The notes beneath the pieces were generated by a model. That model did not search any database. It was not told where the DNA came from and was given only the letters and a program-made list of their open reading frames with translations. DNA of 64,000 nucleotides, from positions 100,400-164,399 of the forward strand of contig JAPOXA010000075.1 of assembly GCA_026707325.1 (NCBI GenBank), read 5' to 3'. Source of the DNA: Acidobacteriota bacterium. Its GTDB lineage: Bacteria > Acidobacteriota > Thermoanaerobaculia > Multivoradales > Multivoraceae. Below are positions 36,376-44,233 of this stretch, piece after piece; the stretch's first letter is position 1; every line of letters begins with the position of its first letter. The position numbers were made by a program, and so were the translations under genes.

Positions 36376-38403
36376 TCAGGAACCCGTCTCGACAGGCGGC
36401 GACTCGCTGCCCGCCGCCGCGGTCTGGGGCCGGCGGGGCCGCCTCCGCCGTCGCCTTCGCCGCTTGGTCGGACGTGGCGCGCCGTTGCCGCCCGTCGCGG
36501 CTGACTCGCCGCCCTTGCCGTTGCCCCCCGCCGCCGCGTCCGCCGACGGAGTGTCGATGCCGGGTACCTTGATGGCTTCCGTCCCCGCCGTCTTCTTCGC
36601 CCTGGCGGCGGGCCTCTTCGTGCTCTTCTTCGCCCTGGCGGGCGTCTTTCTGCCCCTCTTCGCCTGCTGGGCGCCGTCCTGTCTGGCGGCGTCGTCCTCC
36701 GCGGGCGCTTCCTCTTTTGTCTTCGCCTTGCGGGCGGTTGCGGACCGTCGCCTCCGTCCGCCCCGGCGCCGGCGCCGCTTCGGTGCGCTCTCGACCGGGC
36801 TGTCATCTGCGTCGGTCTCGGGTTCGGCCGTCTCGTCGTCGGTGTCTCCAATCGAGGGCGTGGCCAGCATTTCCTGCTCGAGCCTCTTCTCCCTTGCCTC
36901 CTCCTTCTCCCTCTTCTTCACGTCGGCCAGGTCGCGCGCGATCCAACTGATATCCGGCTCCCGGCCCTCCAGATGCGGCCGCCCCGAGATCTCGATCTCG
37001 AGATCGAACTCCGTCGCCAGGTTGACGAGCGCGTGACGATGACGGTTCTGGACGAAGTCGGCCAGCTCGGGTTGCAGGGCGATCTGCACGCCGCGCATGT
37101 AGCCGCCGGCGCCATGGGACTCGATGTTGCGCAGCAGGCGCAGGGCGACGAGATCCGGACTGGCGACGCGGCCGGTGCCGGCACAGTTCGGGCAGTCGCC
37201 GTGCGTGCGCAACTGAAGCGCCTGGTGGATTCGCTGGCGGTTGATCTCGAGCAGTCCGTTGGCGCTGATCCGGCCGACGCTGAAGCGCGCCTTGTCGGCC
37301 TTCATCGCGTCCTTCATCGCCTTCTCGACCTTGCGCCGGTTGCGCGGGCTGCGCATGTCGATGAAATCGACGACGATCAGGCCGCCGATGTCGCGCAGCC
37401 GCAGTTGCCGGCCGACCTCCGCCGCGGCCTCGACGTTCGTGCTGACCGCGGTCTCTTCCTGACTCGACCCCTTCTTGGAGCGTCCCGAGTTGACGTCGAT
37501 GGCCGTCAGGGCTTCGGTCGGGTCGATCACGATCGAGCCGCCCGAGGGCAGATCGGCGCGCCGTTCGAAGATGTTCTCGATCTGCGGTTCCAGGTCGTAG
37601 ACCGAGAACAGCGGCCGGCGGCCGGTGTAGCGGTTGAGGGAGGTCTTGCTGCGCGGCATGAAGGCGCGCATGTACTGCTCGGCTCGCCCATGGGCGGTGT
37701 CCTCGTCCACCCAGACTTCCTGGATCGAGCTGTCCAGGTAGTCCCGCAGGCCCTGAAGCACGATGTCCTGGTCGCTGTAGAGCAGCTTCGTACCCTTCGA
37801 GTCGCGGGCATCGCGGGAGATGCGCTTCCACAGCCGGAGCAACGCGTTCATGTCGCGGCTGAGCGCCGTCTTGGTCTGGCCGAGGGCGTTGGTGCGTACG
37901 ATCACGCCGCCGCCGTCCGGGACGGGCAGCGCCTCCGCCATGGCCTTGAGCTTGAGCCGGACCTCCTCCGTGTCGACCTTGCGGGAGACGCCGCAGGTCT
38001 TGTCGAAGGGTGTGAGAACCAGGTAGCGGCCGGCCAGACTCAGGTTTGTCGTCAGCGCGGCGCCCTTGTTGCCCTCGGGCTCCCGGGTGATCTGCACGAC
38101 GATCGGGCGGCCGCGGACGAGCACGTCCTCGATCTTCGGTCGTTTCGACTTGGGAACCGCCTGGTAATAGGCGTCCGGCACCACGTCCTGGATGGCGAGA
38201 AAGCCGTGCTTGGGGGCGCCGTAGTCGATGAAGGCGGCGTTCAGGCTCGGCTCAATGTTCGCGATCTTGCCGTAGTAGATGTTGCCGCGGGTCAGGCCGC
38301 GCTCGGCGATGTCGACCTTGAGGTCTTCGAGTACCGAGTCGTCGGCGATGGCGATGCGGAGCTCGGTCGAGCTCTGCGCGTTGATGAGCATTCTTCGGGT
38401 CAC
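36376..38403 (-). CDS. Ribonuclease E/G
   Basis: A 675-residue endoribonuclease for rRNA processing and mRNA decay. The start is GTG at 38403 (VTRRMLINAQ, matching MKRMLINA of E. coli RNase E) with GGAG five bases upstream. Domains: S1 (~35-120), 5'-sensor and DNase I-like catalytic domain with metal-binding Asp residues in VIDPTEALTAIDVNSG and LIVVDFIDM, and the zinc-link CPNCAGTG that joins subunits. The last ~150 residues are low-complexity and basic, with two Arg-rich tracts (KRRRRRGG and RRRRRRRRPRRP), probably RNA-binding and disordered as in RNase E. Whether to name it rne or rng is undecided: the tail favours an E-like role, the length lies between. Confidence 0.93.
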   Translation of the reverse strand: MTRRMLINAQSSTELRIAIADDSVLEDLKVDIAERGLTRGNIYYGKIANIEPSLNAAFIDYGAPKHGFLAIQDVVPDAYYQAVPKSKRPKIEDVLVRGRPIVVQITREPEGNKGAALTTNLSLAGRYLVLTPFDKTCGVSRKVDTEEVRLKLKAMAEALPVPDGGGVIVRTNALGQTKTALSRDMNALLRLWKRISRDARDSKGTKLLYSDQDIVLQGLRDYLDSSIQEVWVDEDTAHGRAEQYMRAFMPRSKTSLNRYTGRRPLFSVYDLEPQIENIFERRADLPSGGSIVIDPTEALTAIDVNSGRSKKGSSQEETAVSTNVEAAAEVGRQLRLRDIGGLIVVDFIDMRSPRNRRKVEKAMKDAMKADKARFSVGRISANGLLEINRQRIHQALQLRTHGDCPNCAGTGRVASPDLVALRLLRNIESHGAGGYMRGVQIALQPELADFVQNRHRHALVNLATEFDLEIEISGRPHLEGREPDISWIARDLADVKKREKEEAREKRLEQEMLATPSIGDTDDETAEPETDADDSPVESAPKRRRRRGGRRRRSATARKAKTKEEAPAEDDAARQDGAQQAKRGRKTPARAKKSTKRPAARAKKTAGTEAIKVPGIDTPSADAAAGGNGKGGESAATGGNGAPRPTKRRRRRRRRPRRPQTAAAGSESPPVETGS

Positions 38404-38800
38404 AAAGTCTCCGGGTGACGGCGAGTGCGCCGTCGGTTGAATCGGGTGGGACGCCTCCGGTTGCGCGGGTGCCGGGCCACGGCGGGATTCCATGAACGGA
38501 ACCCGCTGGGCGGCTGCCCCGCGTTCGCTGCAGTTCCACCTGCGCGAGAAGCTTGAAGAACCGGATCGTCATTCCGGGCGGTGGGTATAGCCTTGAGTGC
38601 ATCACGGGCTGTTGGGACGGCCCTCGGGCGACGTGAGTCGTCTCGGAATGGACGGACTGTCTAAAGGACAAAGGCTGAAGCCAAGCGCTGACTCGTACGA
38701 TCGAGTGCGCGGCGCGTGCCATGTGGGGCCAGCGTCGCCGCCGTGGCGGCAAGCATAGCAGTTTCTTGACTTTGCGACTCACATTCGTCGGTTGGCCGGA
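38404..38800. other. Intergenic region between divergent RNase E/G and hflX genes
   Basis: About 400 bp without a convincing gene. It should hold promoters for both flanking genes and the 5' leader of the RNase E/G mRNA, which in other bacteria is long and used for autoregulation. A TTGACT element near 38764 on the plus strand and a TATACC element near 38590 on the minus strand are the best promoter fragments seen; neither has a convincing partner hexamer. Confidence 0.5.
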
Positions 38801-40498
38801 ATGAGACCACTTCACGGCGACGTTCGCGGACTCAAGGCCGCGCAGCGCGGCGCTCTCGAGCGCACGTACCGGCGGAAGGTCCGTCCCGACCAGGTGGTCT
38901 CGACCGAGCTGGCGCGGCACCTCTGCGCGCTCTCGCGCGAGATCGGCCGCCAGGTAGGCGTGCTGCTGACCCGCGACGGCGCGGTCAGCAAGGTGATCGT
39001 CGGCGACGCGCGCCAGCTCGAGATTCCCGACATCGGCCGTTTGCGTGGCGGTCCGGGACGCTTCCGCCGACTACGCCTGGTCCATACGCATCTGCGGGGA
39101 GAGGGGCTCTCGGCCGACGACCTGAACGACCTTGCGCTGCTCCGGCTCGACCTCGTCGCCGTTGTGCAGGCCGAGGCGGACGGCTCCGCCGGTGCGATCG
39201 AGGTCGCGTACCTCTCGCCCTCGGCGGCCGACACGGCAGGCGCCGGCGAAGGTCCCGGCAGCGGCGACGGCGTCGGTTCACCCTTTCTGACCGTGGAGGC
39301 GCCTCAGGTCTACGCGCTGGACTTCGACTTCGCGGCAACCATCCGCGAGGTCGAGCGCGAGTTCGGCCGCCACCGCCGGGGCCGTGAGGCGACGCGGGAA
39401 CGGGCGCTGGTGATCGGCGTGCGTCCGGAGGCCGATCACTTCGCCGAGACGGTCGAACTGGTCCGTTCGGCGGGGGTTGACGTCGCCGGGACGCTCAGGC
39501 AGCGCCGGTCGCGGGTTCATCCGAGGACGGTCGTCGGGCGGGGCAAGCTGACCGACATCGTTCTGCAGAGCATGCGCGCCGGCGCCGAGGTGGCGATCTT
39601 CGACATCGACCTGAAGCCGGCCCAGGCTCGCGCGTTCGAGGACGCGACCGGGCTGAAGGCGATCGACCGCACGCAGCTCATCCTGGACGTGTTCGCACAG
39701 CGGGCGCGTTCCCGCGACGGCAAGCTCCAGGTGGAGCTGGCGCAGTTGCGCTACTCGCTGCCGCGGCTGACCGAGAAGGACGCGGGCCTGTCGCGACTGA
39801 CGGGCGGCATCGGCGGTCGAGGCCCCGGCGAGACGGTTCTCGAAGTGGGCCGGCGGCGGATCCGCGACCGGATCCGCAACCTGGAGCGGCAGGTCGAAAA
39901 GCTGTCCCGGCAGCGGGACGTGGCCCGCAGCCGGCGGCGCGACCGGCGCGTGCCCGTGCTCTCCCTGATCGGCTACACGAACGCGGGCAAGAGCACCCTG
40001 CTCAACGCGCTGACCCGCAGCGAAGTCGAGACCGCCGGCAAGCTGTTCGTCACCCTCGACCCGACGAGTCGGCGCATCCGCTTCCCGCGCGAGGGCGAAG
40101 TCGTCATCACCGACACGGTCGGCTTCATCGCGGAGCTGCCGCCCGATCTCGTGCGGGCGTTCCGCGCCACGCTGGAGGAACTCGGGGACGCGGATCTTCT
40201 GCTCCACGTGGTCGACGCTGCCGACCCCGGGTGGCGGACGAAGGTCGAGGCGGTGGAGCGGCTGATCGAAGAGCTGTCGCTCAACGGGAAGCCCCTCCTG
40301 GTCGTGTTGAACAAGTGCGATCTGGTGACGGAGGAGCAGGCGCGACGGATCGCCGGCCGGCTCGACGCGGTCGCGGTCAGCGCGCGCACGCGGGCCGGTT
40401 TCGGCCGGCTCATCGACCGTGCCGAGGAAGCGATGGGGCGGGCCGCGCCACTCTTGCCGGGGGCCCCATCGGGGCGTGGAACGGCGGCCGCCCGCTGA
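38801..40498 (+). CDS. hflX: GTPase HflX
   Basis: A 565-residue ribosome-associated GTPase that splits or rescues stalled ribosomes. The long N-terminal extension (GLKAAQRGALERTYRRKVRPD, GRQVGVLLTRDGAV) is of the extended HflX type; then the HflX nucleotide-binding subdomain (VHPRTVVGRGKLTDI), a coiled-coil (GETVLEVGRRRIRDRIRNLE) and the G domain with G1 GYTNAGKST at 391-399, G3 DTVGFI and G4 NKCD. ATG at 38801 is chosen; a TTG three codons earlier is possible. Followed 16 bp later by a thioredoxin-like gene. Confidence 0.95.
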   Translation: MRPLHGDVRGLKAAQRGALERTYRRKVRPDQVVSTELARHLCALSREIGRQVGVLLTRDGAVSKVIVGDARQLEIPDIGRLRGGPGRFRRLRLVHTHLRGEGLSADDLNDLALLRLDLVAVVQAEADGSAGAIEVAYLSPSAADTAGAGEGPGSGDGVGSPFLTVEAPQVYALDFDFAATIREVEREFGRHRRGREATRERALVIGVRPEADHFAETVELVRSAGVDVAGTLRQRRSRVHPRTVVGRGKLTDIVLQSMRAGAEVAIFDIDLKPAQARAFEDATGLKAIDRTQLILDVFAQRARSRDGKLQVELAQLRYSLPRLTEKDAGLSRLTGGIGGRGPGETVLEVGRRRIRDRIRNLERQVEKLSRQRDVARSRRRDRRVPVLSLIGYTNAGKSTLLNALTRSEVETAGKLFVTLDPTSRRIRFPREGEVVITDTVGFIAELPPDLVRAFRATLEELGDADLLLHVVDAADPGWRTKVEAVERLIEELSLNGKPLLVVLNKCDLVTEEQARRIAGRLDAVAVSARTRAGFGRLIDRAEEAMGRAAPLLPGAPSGRGTAAAR

Positions 40499-40514
40499 TA
40501 GGATCGCCCACGCC

Positions 40515-41033
40515 ATGACGTGCTGTCCAGGGCTCAAGAGGATCGGTTGGGGAGCGCTCGCGGTGCTCCTCCTGGCCGGCACGGCGGCTCTGCTTGCGCA
40601 TGCGCTCGCGGTGCCGGCGGCGGCCTCCGACGCGCCGTCGGGCCGGCCGGACTTCGAGGGCTGGTACGAAGGGGCCGCCGGGCTGGCCGAGGCACTCGCG
40701 GTTCAGCAGCGCGACCGCCTGCCGCTGTTCCTGTACATCTACACGGACTGGTGCCCGTACTGCCGCCAGTTCGAGCGTGAGCTGCTGACCGACGACGAGG
40801 TCGACGGTTACCTGGACGCGGTGCTCGCGGTGCGGATGAACCCCGAGTCCGGCGGCCAGGAGAGCCAGCTTGCCCGGAGGTTCGGCGTGCGGGGCTATCC
40901 GACCCTGGTCATGTACAGCGCCGACGGCGAGACGGCCTCGTACGTCGAACGGATGGAGATGGTCGACGGCGAACCGCGGCTGATGAGCGGTCGAGCCTTC
41001 CTGCGGGTACTGGACGAGGCGGCCAACCGCTAG
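40515..41033 (+). CDS. Thioredoxin-fold secreted protein
   Basis: A 172-residue thioredoxin-like protein with an N-terminal signal/anchor helix (about 10-38) and a redox motif WCPYC in TDWCPYCRQFERELL. The fold is completed by the cis-proline region RGYPTLVMY. It probably reduces or isomerises disulfides in the periplasm, like DsbD-C/SoxW-type thioredoxins. It follows hflX by 16 bp and precedes another Cys-based redox protein, so the two may share a transcript. The partner reductant is not visible. Confidence 0.83.
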   Translation: MTCCPGLKRIGWGALAVLLLAGTAALLAHALAVPAAASDAPSGRPDFEGWYEGAAGLAEALAVQQRDRLPLFLYIYTDWCPYCRQFERELLTDDEVDGYLDAVLAVRMNPESGGQESQLARRFGVRGYPTLVMYSADGETASYVERMEMVDGEPRLMSGRAFLRVLDEAANR

Positions 41034-41045
41034 GCCCGAGACCGG

Positions 41046-41510
41046 ATGGACGAGCGCCGCGAACGCCGGCCGCCGAGGGCCATCGTCTACTACGACGGCG
41101 ACTGCGCGCTCTGCAACTGGTCGGTGGCCAGGTGCCTGTCCCGCGGCGTACCGCCCGGGGTCCGGTTCGCACCGCAGGACGGCGAGGCGTTCGAGCGCTT
41201 GATCGCTTCCCGGCCCGACCTTGCCGGGCTGGACAGCATGGTGCTGCAGATTCTGCCGGCGACGCCCGACGGAACTGCCTTGGCTTCGCTCTCACCGGGC
41301 CAGATCAAGGTCCGCAGCGAGGCGGTGCTGTGGTTGGCGGAACGGTTGGGCGGACCGGAGCGCTGGCTCGCCCTTCTTTCCCGGGCGATTCCAAGGACCG
41401 TTCTGGACTGGGGCTACCGGTTGCTGGCGCGGAATCGCCGGCGGGTCGGCCGCCGGTTGGCCGAGTGTCCCGTGCCGACGCCGGAGCAGCGGCGCTACTT
41501 CCTCGCGTGA
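41046..41510 (+). CDS. DCC-family thiol-disulfide oxidoreductase (DUF393)
   Basis: A 154-residue DCC-family protein. The signature YYDGDCALCN near the N-terminus supplies the Asp-Cys and the second Cys of the family's redox site; the C-terminal WGYRLLARNRRR segment also fits. DUF393 proteins are predicted oxidoreductases of unknown substrate. The gene starts 12 bp after the thioredoxin-like gene, and its TGA overlaps the GTG of the phosphopantetheinyl transferase gene (GTGA), so a coupled operon is likely. Confidence 0.87.
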   Translation: MDERRERRPPRAIVYYDGDCALCNWSVARCLSRGVPPGVRFAPQDGEAFERLIASRPDLAGLDSMVLQILPATPDGTALASLSPGQIKVRSEAVLWLAERLGGPERWLALLSRAIPRTVLDWGYRLLARNRRRVGRRLAECPVPTPEQRRYFLA

Positions 41511-42283
41511 GCGCGCCGCGGGGGGTGCCCCCGAGCCTCGCGGAGAGCCTTCCCCGCAACATCAGCGTCGCGGCGCACGAGATCGGCCCGCTGGAGGAGC
41601 TCGTCGAGGAAGCTCGACAGCTCGGTTTCAGGCTGCCTGCCGCCCTCGAGAGTGCCATCGAGAAGCGGCAGCGGGAGTACCTCGCCGGCCGGATCAGCGC
41701 TGGACACGCGTTGAGGCAGTTCCTTGGGCCCGCTGCTTCGGAGGACGACATCGTTGCCGACGACGACGATGTCCCCCGGTGGCCGGAGGGCGTGGTCGGC
41801 TCGATTTCCCACGGCGCCGACTTCGGCTTCGCGGCGGTCGCCGCGGCTGACCGGTACCGGGGCCTCGGCGTCGACGTGGAGCGGGTCGTTTCACCGCAGC
41901 AGGCCGGGCGCCTCGCCGCGCGGGTGCTGAACGAGCGCGAGATGAGTCTCCGTCAGGGAAGCGCCGGCGGCCTGATCGAGGCGGAGATGTTCACCCTCGT
42001 CTTCTCGGCCAAGGAGAGCGCGTACAAGGCCCTGTTTCCCCGTTACCGGCAGGTGCTCGGCTTTTCGGATGTCGAACTGGAACGGCGCGACGGCGAGGAG
42101 GCCGACCGGCACGGCCGCGTCAGGCTTCGAGCAAGGCTCGACCCGGAAGAGCGTGGCGTGGCCGCGCCGCTGGAGGGCTGGTACGCCTTCTCGGAAGAAG
42201 ACGCCGACGCGAACTCCGAGAACGCGCCTCGTGTGTGGACCCTTGTTGTGGCGGAACGCGGCGGCCGGGAGCTTGGTCCGTAA
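41507..42283 (+). CDS. 4'-phosphopantetheinyl transferase (EntD/Sfp type)
   Basis: A 258-residue phosphopantetheinyl transferase that converts apo carrier proteins to the holo form. The family motifs are clear: GSISHG followed by AAVAAADRYRGLGVDVE, and FTLVFSAKESAYKALFP, where the Asp of GVDVE and Glu of KES bind Mg. The N-terminal segment RQREYLAGRISAGHALRQFLG is of the EntD group. The GTG start overlaps the upstream TGA. No polyketide or peptide synthase is in the window, so the target may be fatty-acid ACP or a distant cluster. Confidence 0.9.
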   Translation: MSAPRGVPPSLAESLPRNISVAAHEIGPLEELVEEARQLGFRLPAALESAIEKRQREYLAGRISAGHALRQFLGPAASEDDIVADDDDVPRWPEGVVGSISHGADFGFAAVAAADRYRGLGVDVERVVSPQQAGRLAARVLNEREMSLRQGSAGGLIEAEMFTLVFSAKESAYKALFPRYRQVLGFSDVELERRDGEEADRHGRVRLRARLDPEERGVAAPLEGWYAFSEEDADANSENAPRVWTLVVAERGGRELGP

Positions 42284-42310
42284 GGGCGCAACGAAGCGAA
42301 CTCCGCGGTC

Positions 42311-44233
42311 TCAGCCGCCGTCGTTGACCGGCACGTCCAGCCAGGAACCGGCATCGCCGCCGCGGTGGATCGTCACTGTCGGCGCGTCGGTGCCTTCCGG
42401 GTCGGGATAGAGAGCATGGTTGGCGGCGTCTGCGCCGGCGATGGAGAGGCGCAGTCGATGGCCTTCGTCGATCGTGACCGCAGTCGCCATCAGGTCGATC
42501 TGCAGTTCCGCCGGTTGGTCGGGCAACGGCTCCAGGTCCTCCGCGTGGCCGCGGTGGAAGGGCAGGCCCAGGTCCTCCCACGGCGCCTCGCCGACGGCGC
42601 GGTACGAGGCCCGTAGAGCGCCCTCCGTCACATAGTGCGAGCGGCCATCGGCGTCTATCTCCTCCAGGTACACGAAGAAATCGCCGTCGTCGTGAGTGGA
42701 CGTGACGGAAAGATGGACGATCGGGTGGCCCGTGATCGTCATCGCTTCGGTCATCGGCTCGGTCGTGTAGGTGAGTGCCCTGGCGTTCTCGGCCGAGCGC
42801 TCGTCGAAGAACGTCGTGCCTCGGCGATCCTGCCGCCGGCTGCCGTGGCCGTTCATCCAGCGGGAGAACGAGCCGACGGAGGAGGAGTAGTCGACGGTGT
42901 ACCCGTCCTGGCCGGCGTCGCCGCCCGAGCCATCGGCCAGGGTGCCGGCGGCGGCGAGCGCGAACCGGCGGGTCGAGAGGCCCGAGGGCGGCCAGGAATC
43001 GGTCGCGGTCCAGGCCGCGGGGTCTTCGGCGCGCTCCTCGTCGAGGCTCAGTTCGACTTCGGGATCGTCCGGGAGAGTGTGACTGCCCTGCATCACGTAG
43101 TAGTGGATCGGCGCTTCCTCCATCACGCCGTTCTCGATTCCCTTGAGCCAGTGGTCGTACCAGCGCAGGAACTCGGCCTTGTGGACGTCGCCGCCGTAGC
43201 CGCCGCTGTGGATCCAGGGACCGACCATCATCTTCTGTTGCGCGTTCGGCAGATTGGCGAAGAACATGGGCTGCTGCGAGGCGTAGATGTCCAGCCAGCC
43301 GGCCAGGTGGTAGATCGCGATGCCGGAAGCGTCCATCGTTTCCCGGTCGTCGATGGTCGCGATCGTGTCCCAGGACACTTGGCCGCCGTCCGCCGTGGCG
43401 AGCGTCCAGTCGCGTAGCCCTGAGCCTTCCTGCGCGATCATCTCGTGGGCCCAGAGGTTGGCGCTGTGCTCCTCGACGGCCGCATCGCGAAGCGCTCCGT
43501 CCGGATCCTCGTCGACCGGCGCCGCGCCGCCGGCGGTGTCCTGCATCCTGGTGCCGGCGCCCCAGGTTTCGATGAACTCGTTCTTGTAGGTGCCGCCCCG
43601 AAACACGAAGTCGTAGGCCGTCGGCCCGGCCATCTCGGCGAAGATCGCCTTGAGCGCCGGCGGCGCCTGGGTCGCTGCCTGGTACTGCGTCATGCCGGGA
43701 TAGGAGCGGCCCTGCATGCCGACGTTGCCGTCGCTCCAGGGCTGAGCGGCGATCCACTCGATGATGTGGTACGAGTCCGCCGTCTCTTCGACCGAGAAGG
43801 CGCCGTTGTGCACGCCGTAGGAGGCGCCGGTGCCGCGTGCGTCGGCGACGGCGACCGTGTAGCCCCGGTGCAGCATGTGCTGGAGGATCGGGTCGCGTTC
43901 GGCCTGCGAGGAGATCCCGGTGTCGCCGTCATCCGTCTGGTACTCGACGGCGCGGATGTAGCGCGTGTAGTGCAGGATCGTCGGCAGCGCTTCGGTCGCC
44001 TCGACTCCTTCGCTTGTCGGGATGAAGTAGTCGACCGCGACGCGGACGCCATCGGGCATGGGGACGTAGACCGAGTAGTGGTTGGCGTCGTCCCAGGTCG
44101 CCTCCCGCGTGTAGGCGCCGAAGCCGGCATGCTCGCCGGCGGCCGGGAGGTCGCCACCGGCCGGATCGCAGGCGAGGGCCGCGGCGAGGAGCGGGATGGA
44201 ACAGAGCGTCAGAGGGCCGATCTTCGTCTTCAT
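42311..44233 (-). CDS. CocE/NonD-family hydrolase (X-Pro dipeptidyl-peptidase-like), lipoprotein
   Basis: A 640-residue exported serine hydrolase. The N-terminus is a lipoprotein signal with lipobox ALAC. The alpha/beta-hydrolase domain carries the nucleophile Ser177 in GRSYPG, and the C-terminal half is the jelly-roll of the CocE/PepX-C class. Members hydrolyse esters, beta-lactam acyl groups or Xaa-Pro peptides. The ATG at 44233 overlaps the stop of the upstream quinoprotein gene by four bases (ATGA), so both are probably made together. Substrate unknown. Confidence 0.88.
   Translation of the reverse strand: MKTKIGPLTLCSIPLLAAALACDPAGGDLPAAGEHAGFGAYTREATWDDANHYSVYVPMPDGVRVAVDYFIPTSEGVEATEALPTILHYTRYIRAVEYQTDDGDTGISSQAERDPILQHMLHRGYTVAVADARGTGASYGVHNGAFSVEETADSYHIIEWIAAQPWSDGNVGMQGRSYPGMTQYQAATQAPPALKAIFAEMAGPTAYDFVFRGGTYKNEFIETWGAGTRMQDTAGGAAPVDEDPDGALRDAAVEEHSANLWAHEMIAQEGSGLRDWTLATADGGQVSWDTIATIDDRETMDASGIAIYHLAGWLDIYASQQPMFFANLPNAQQKMMVGPWIHSGGYGGDVHKAEFLRWYDHWLKGIENGVMEEAPIHYYVMQGSHTLPDDPEVELSLDEERAEDPAAWTATDSWPPSGLSTRRFALAAAGTLADGSGGDAGQDGYTVDYSSSVGSFSRWMNGHGSRRQDRRGTTFFDERSAENARALTYTTEPMTEAMTITGHPIVHLSVTSTHDDGDFFVYLEEIDADGRSHYVTEGALRASYRAVGEAPWEDLGLPFHRGHAEDLEPLPDQPAELQIDLMATAVTIDEGHRLRLSIAGADAANHALYPDPEGTDAPTVTIHRGGDAGSWLDVPVNDGG

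Noticed and set aside
41132..41506. N-terminal extension of the phosphopantetheinyl transferase frame upstream of 41507
   Set aside because: It overlaps the DCC-family gene in another frame and has no family similarity; the GTGA overlap gives a natural start.
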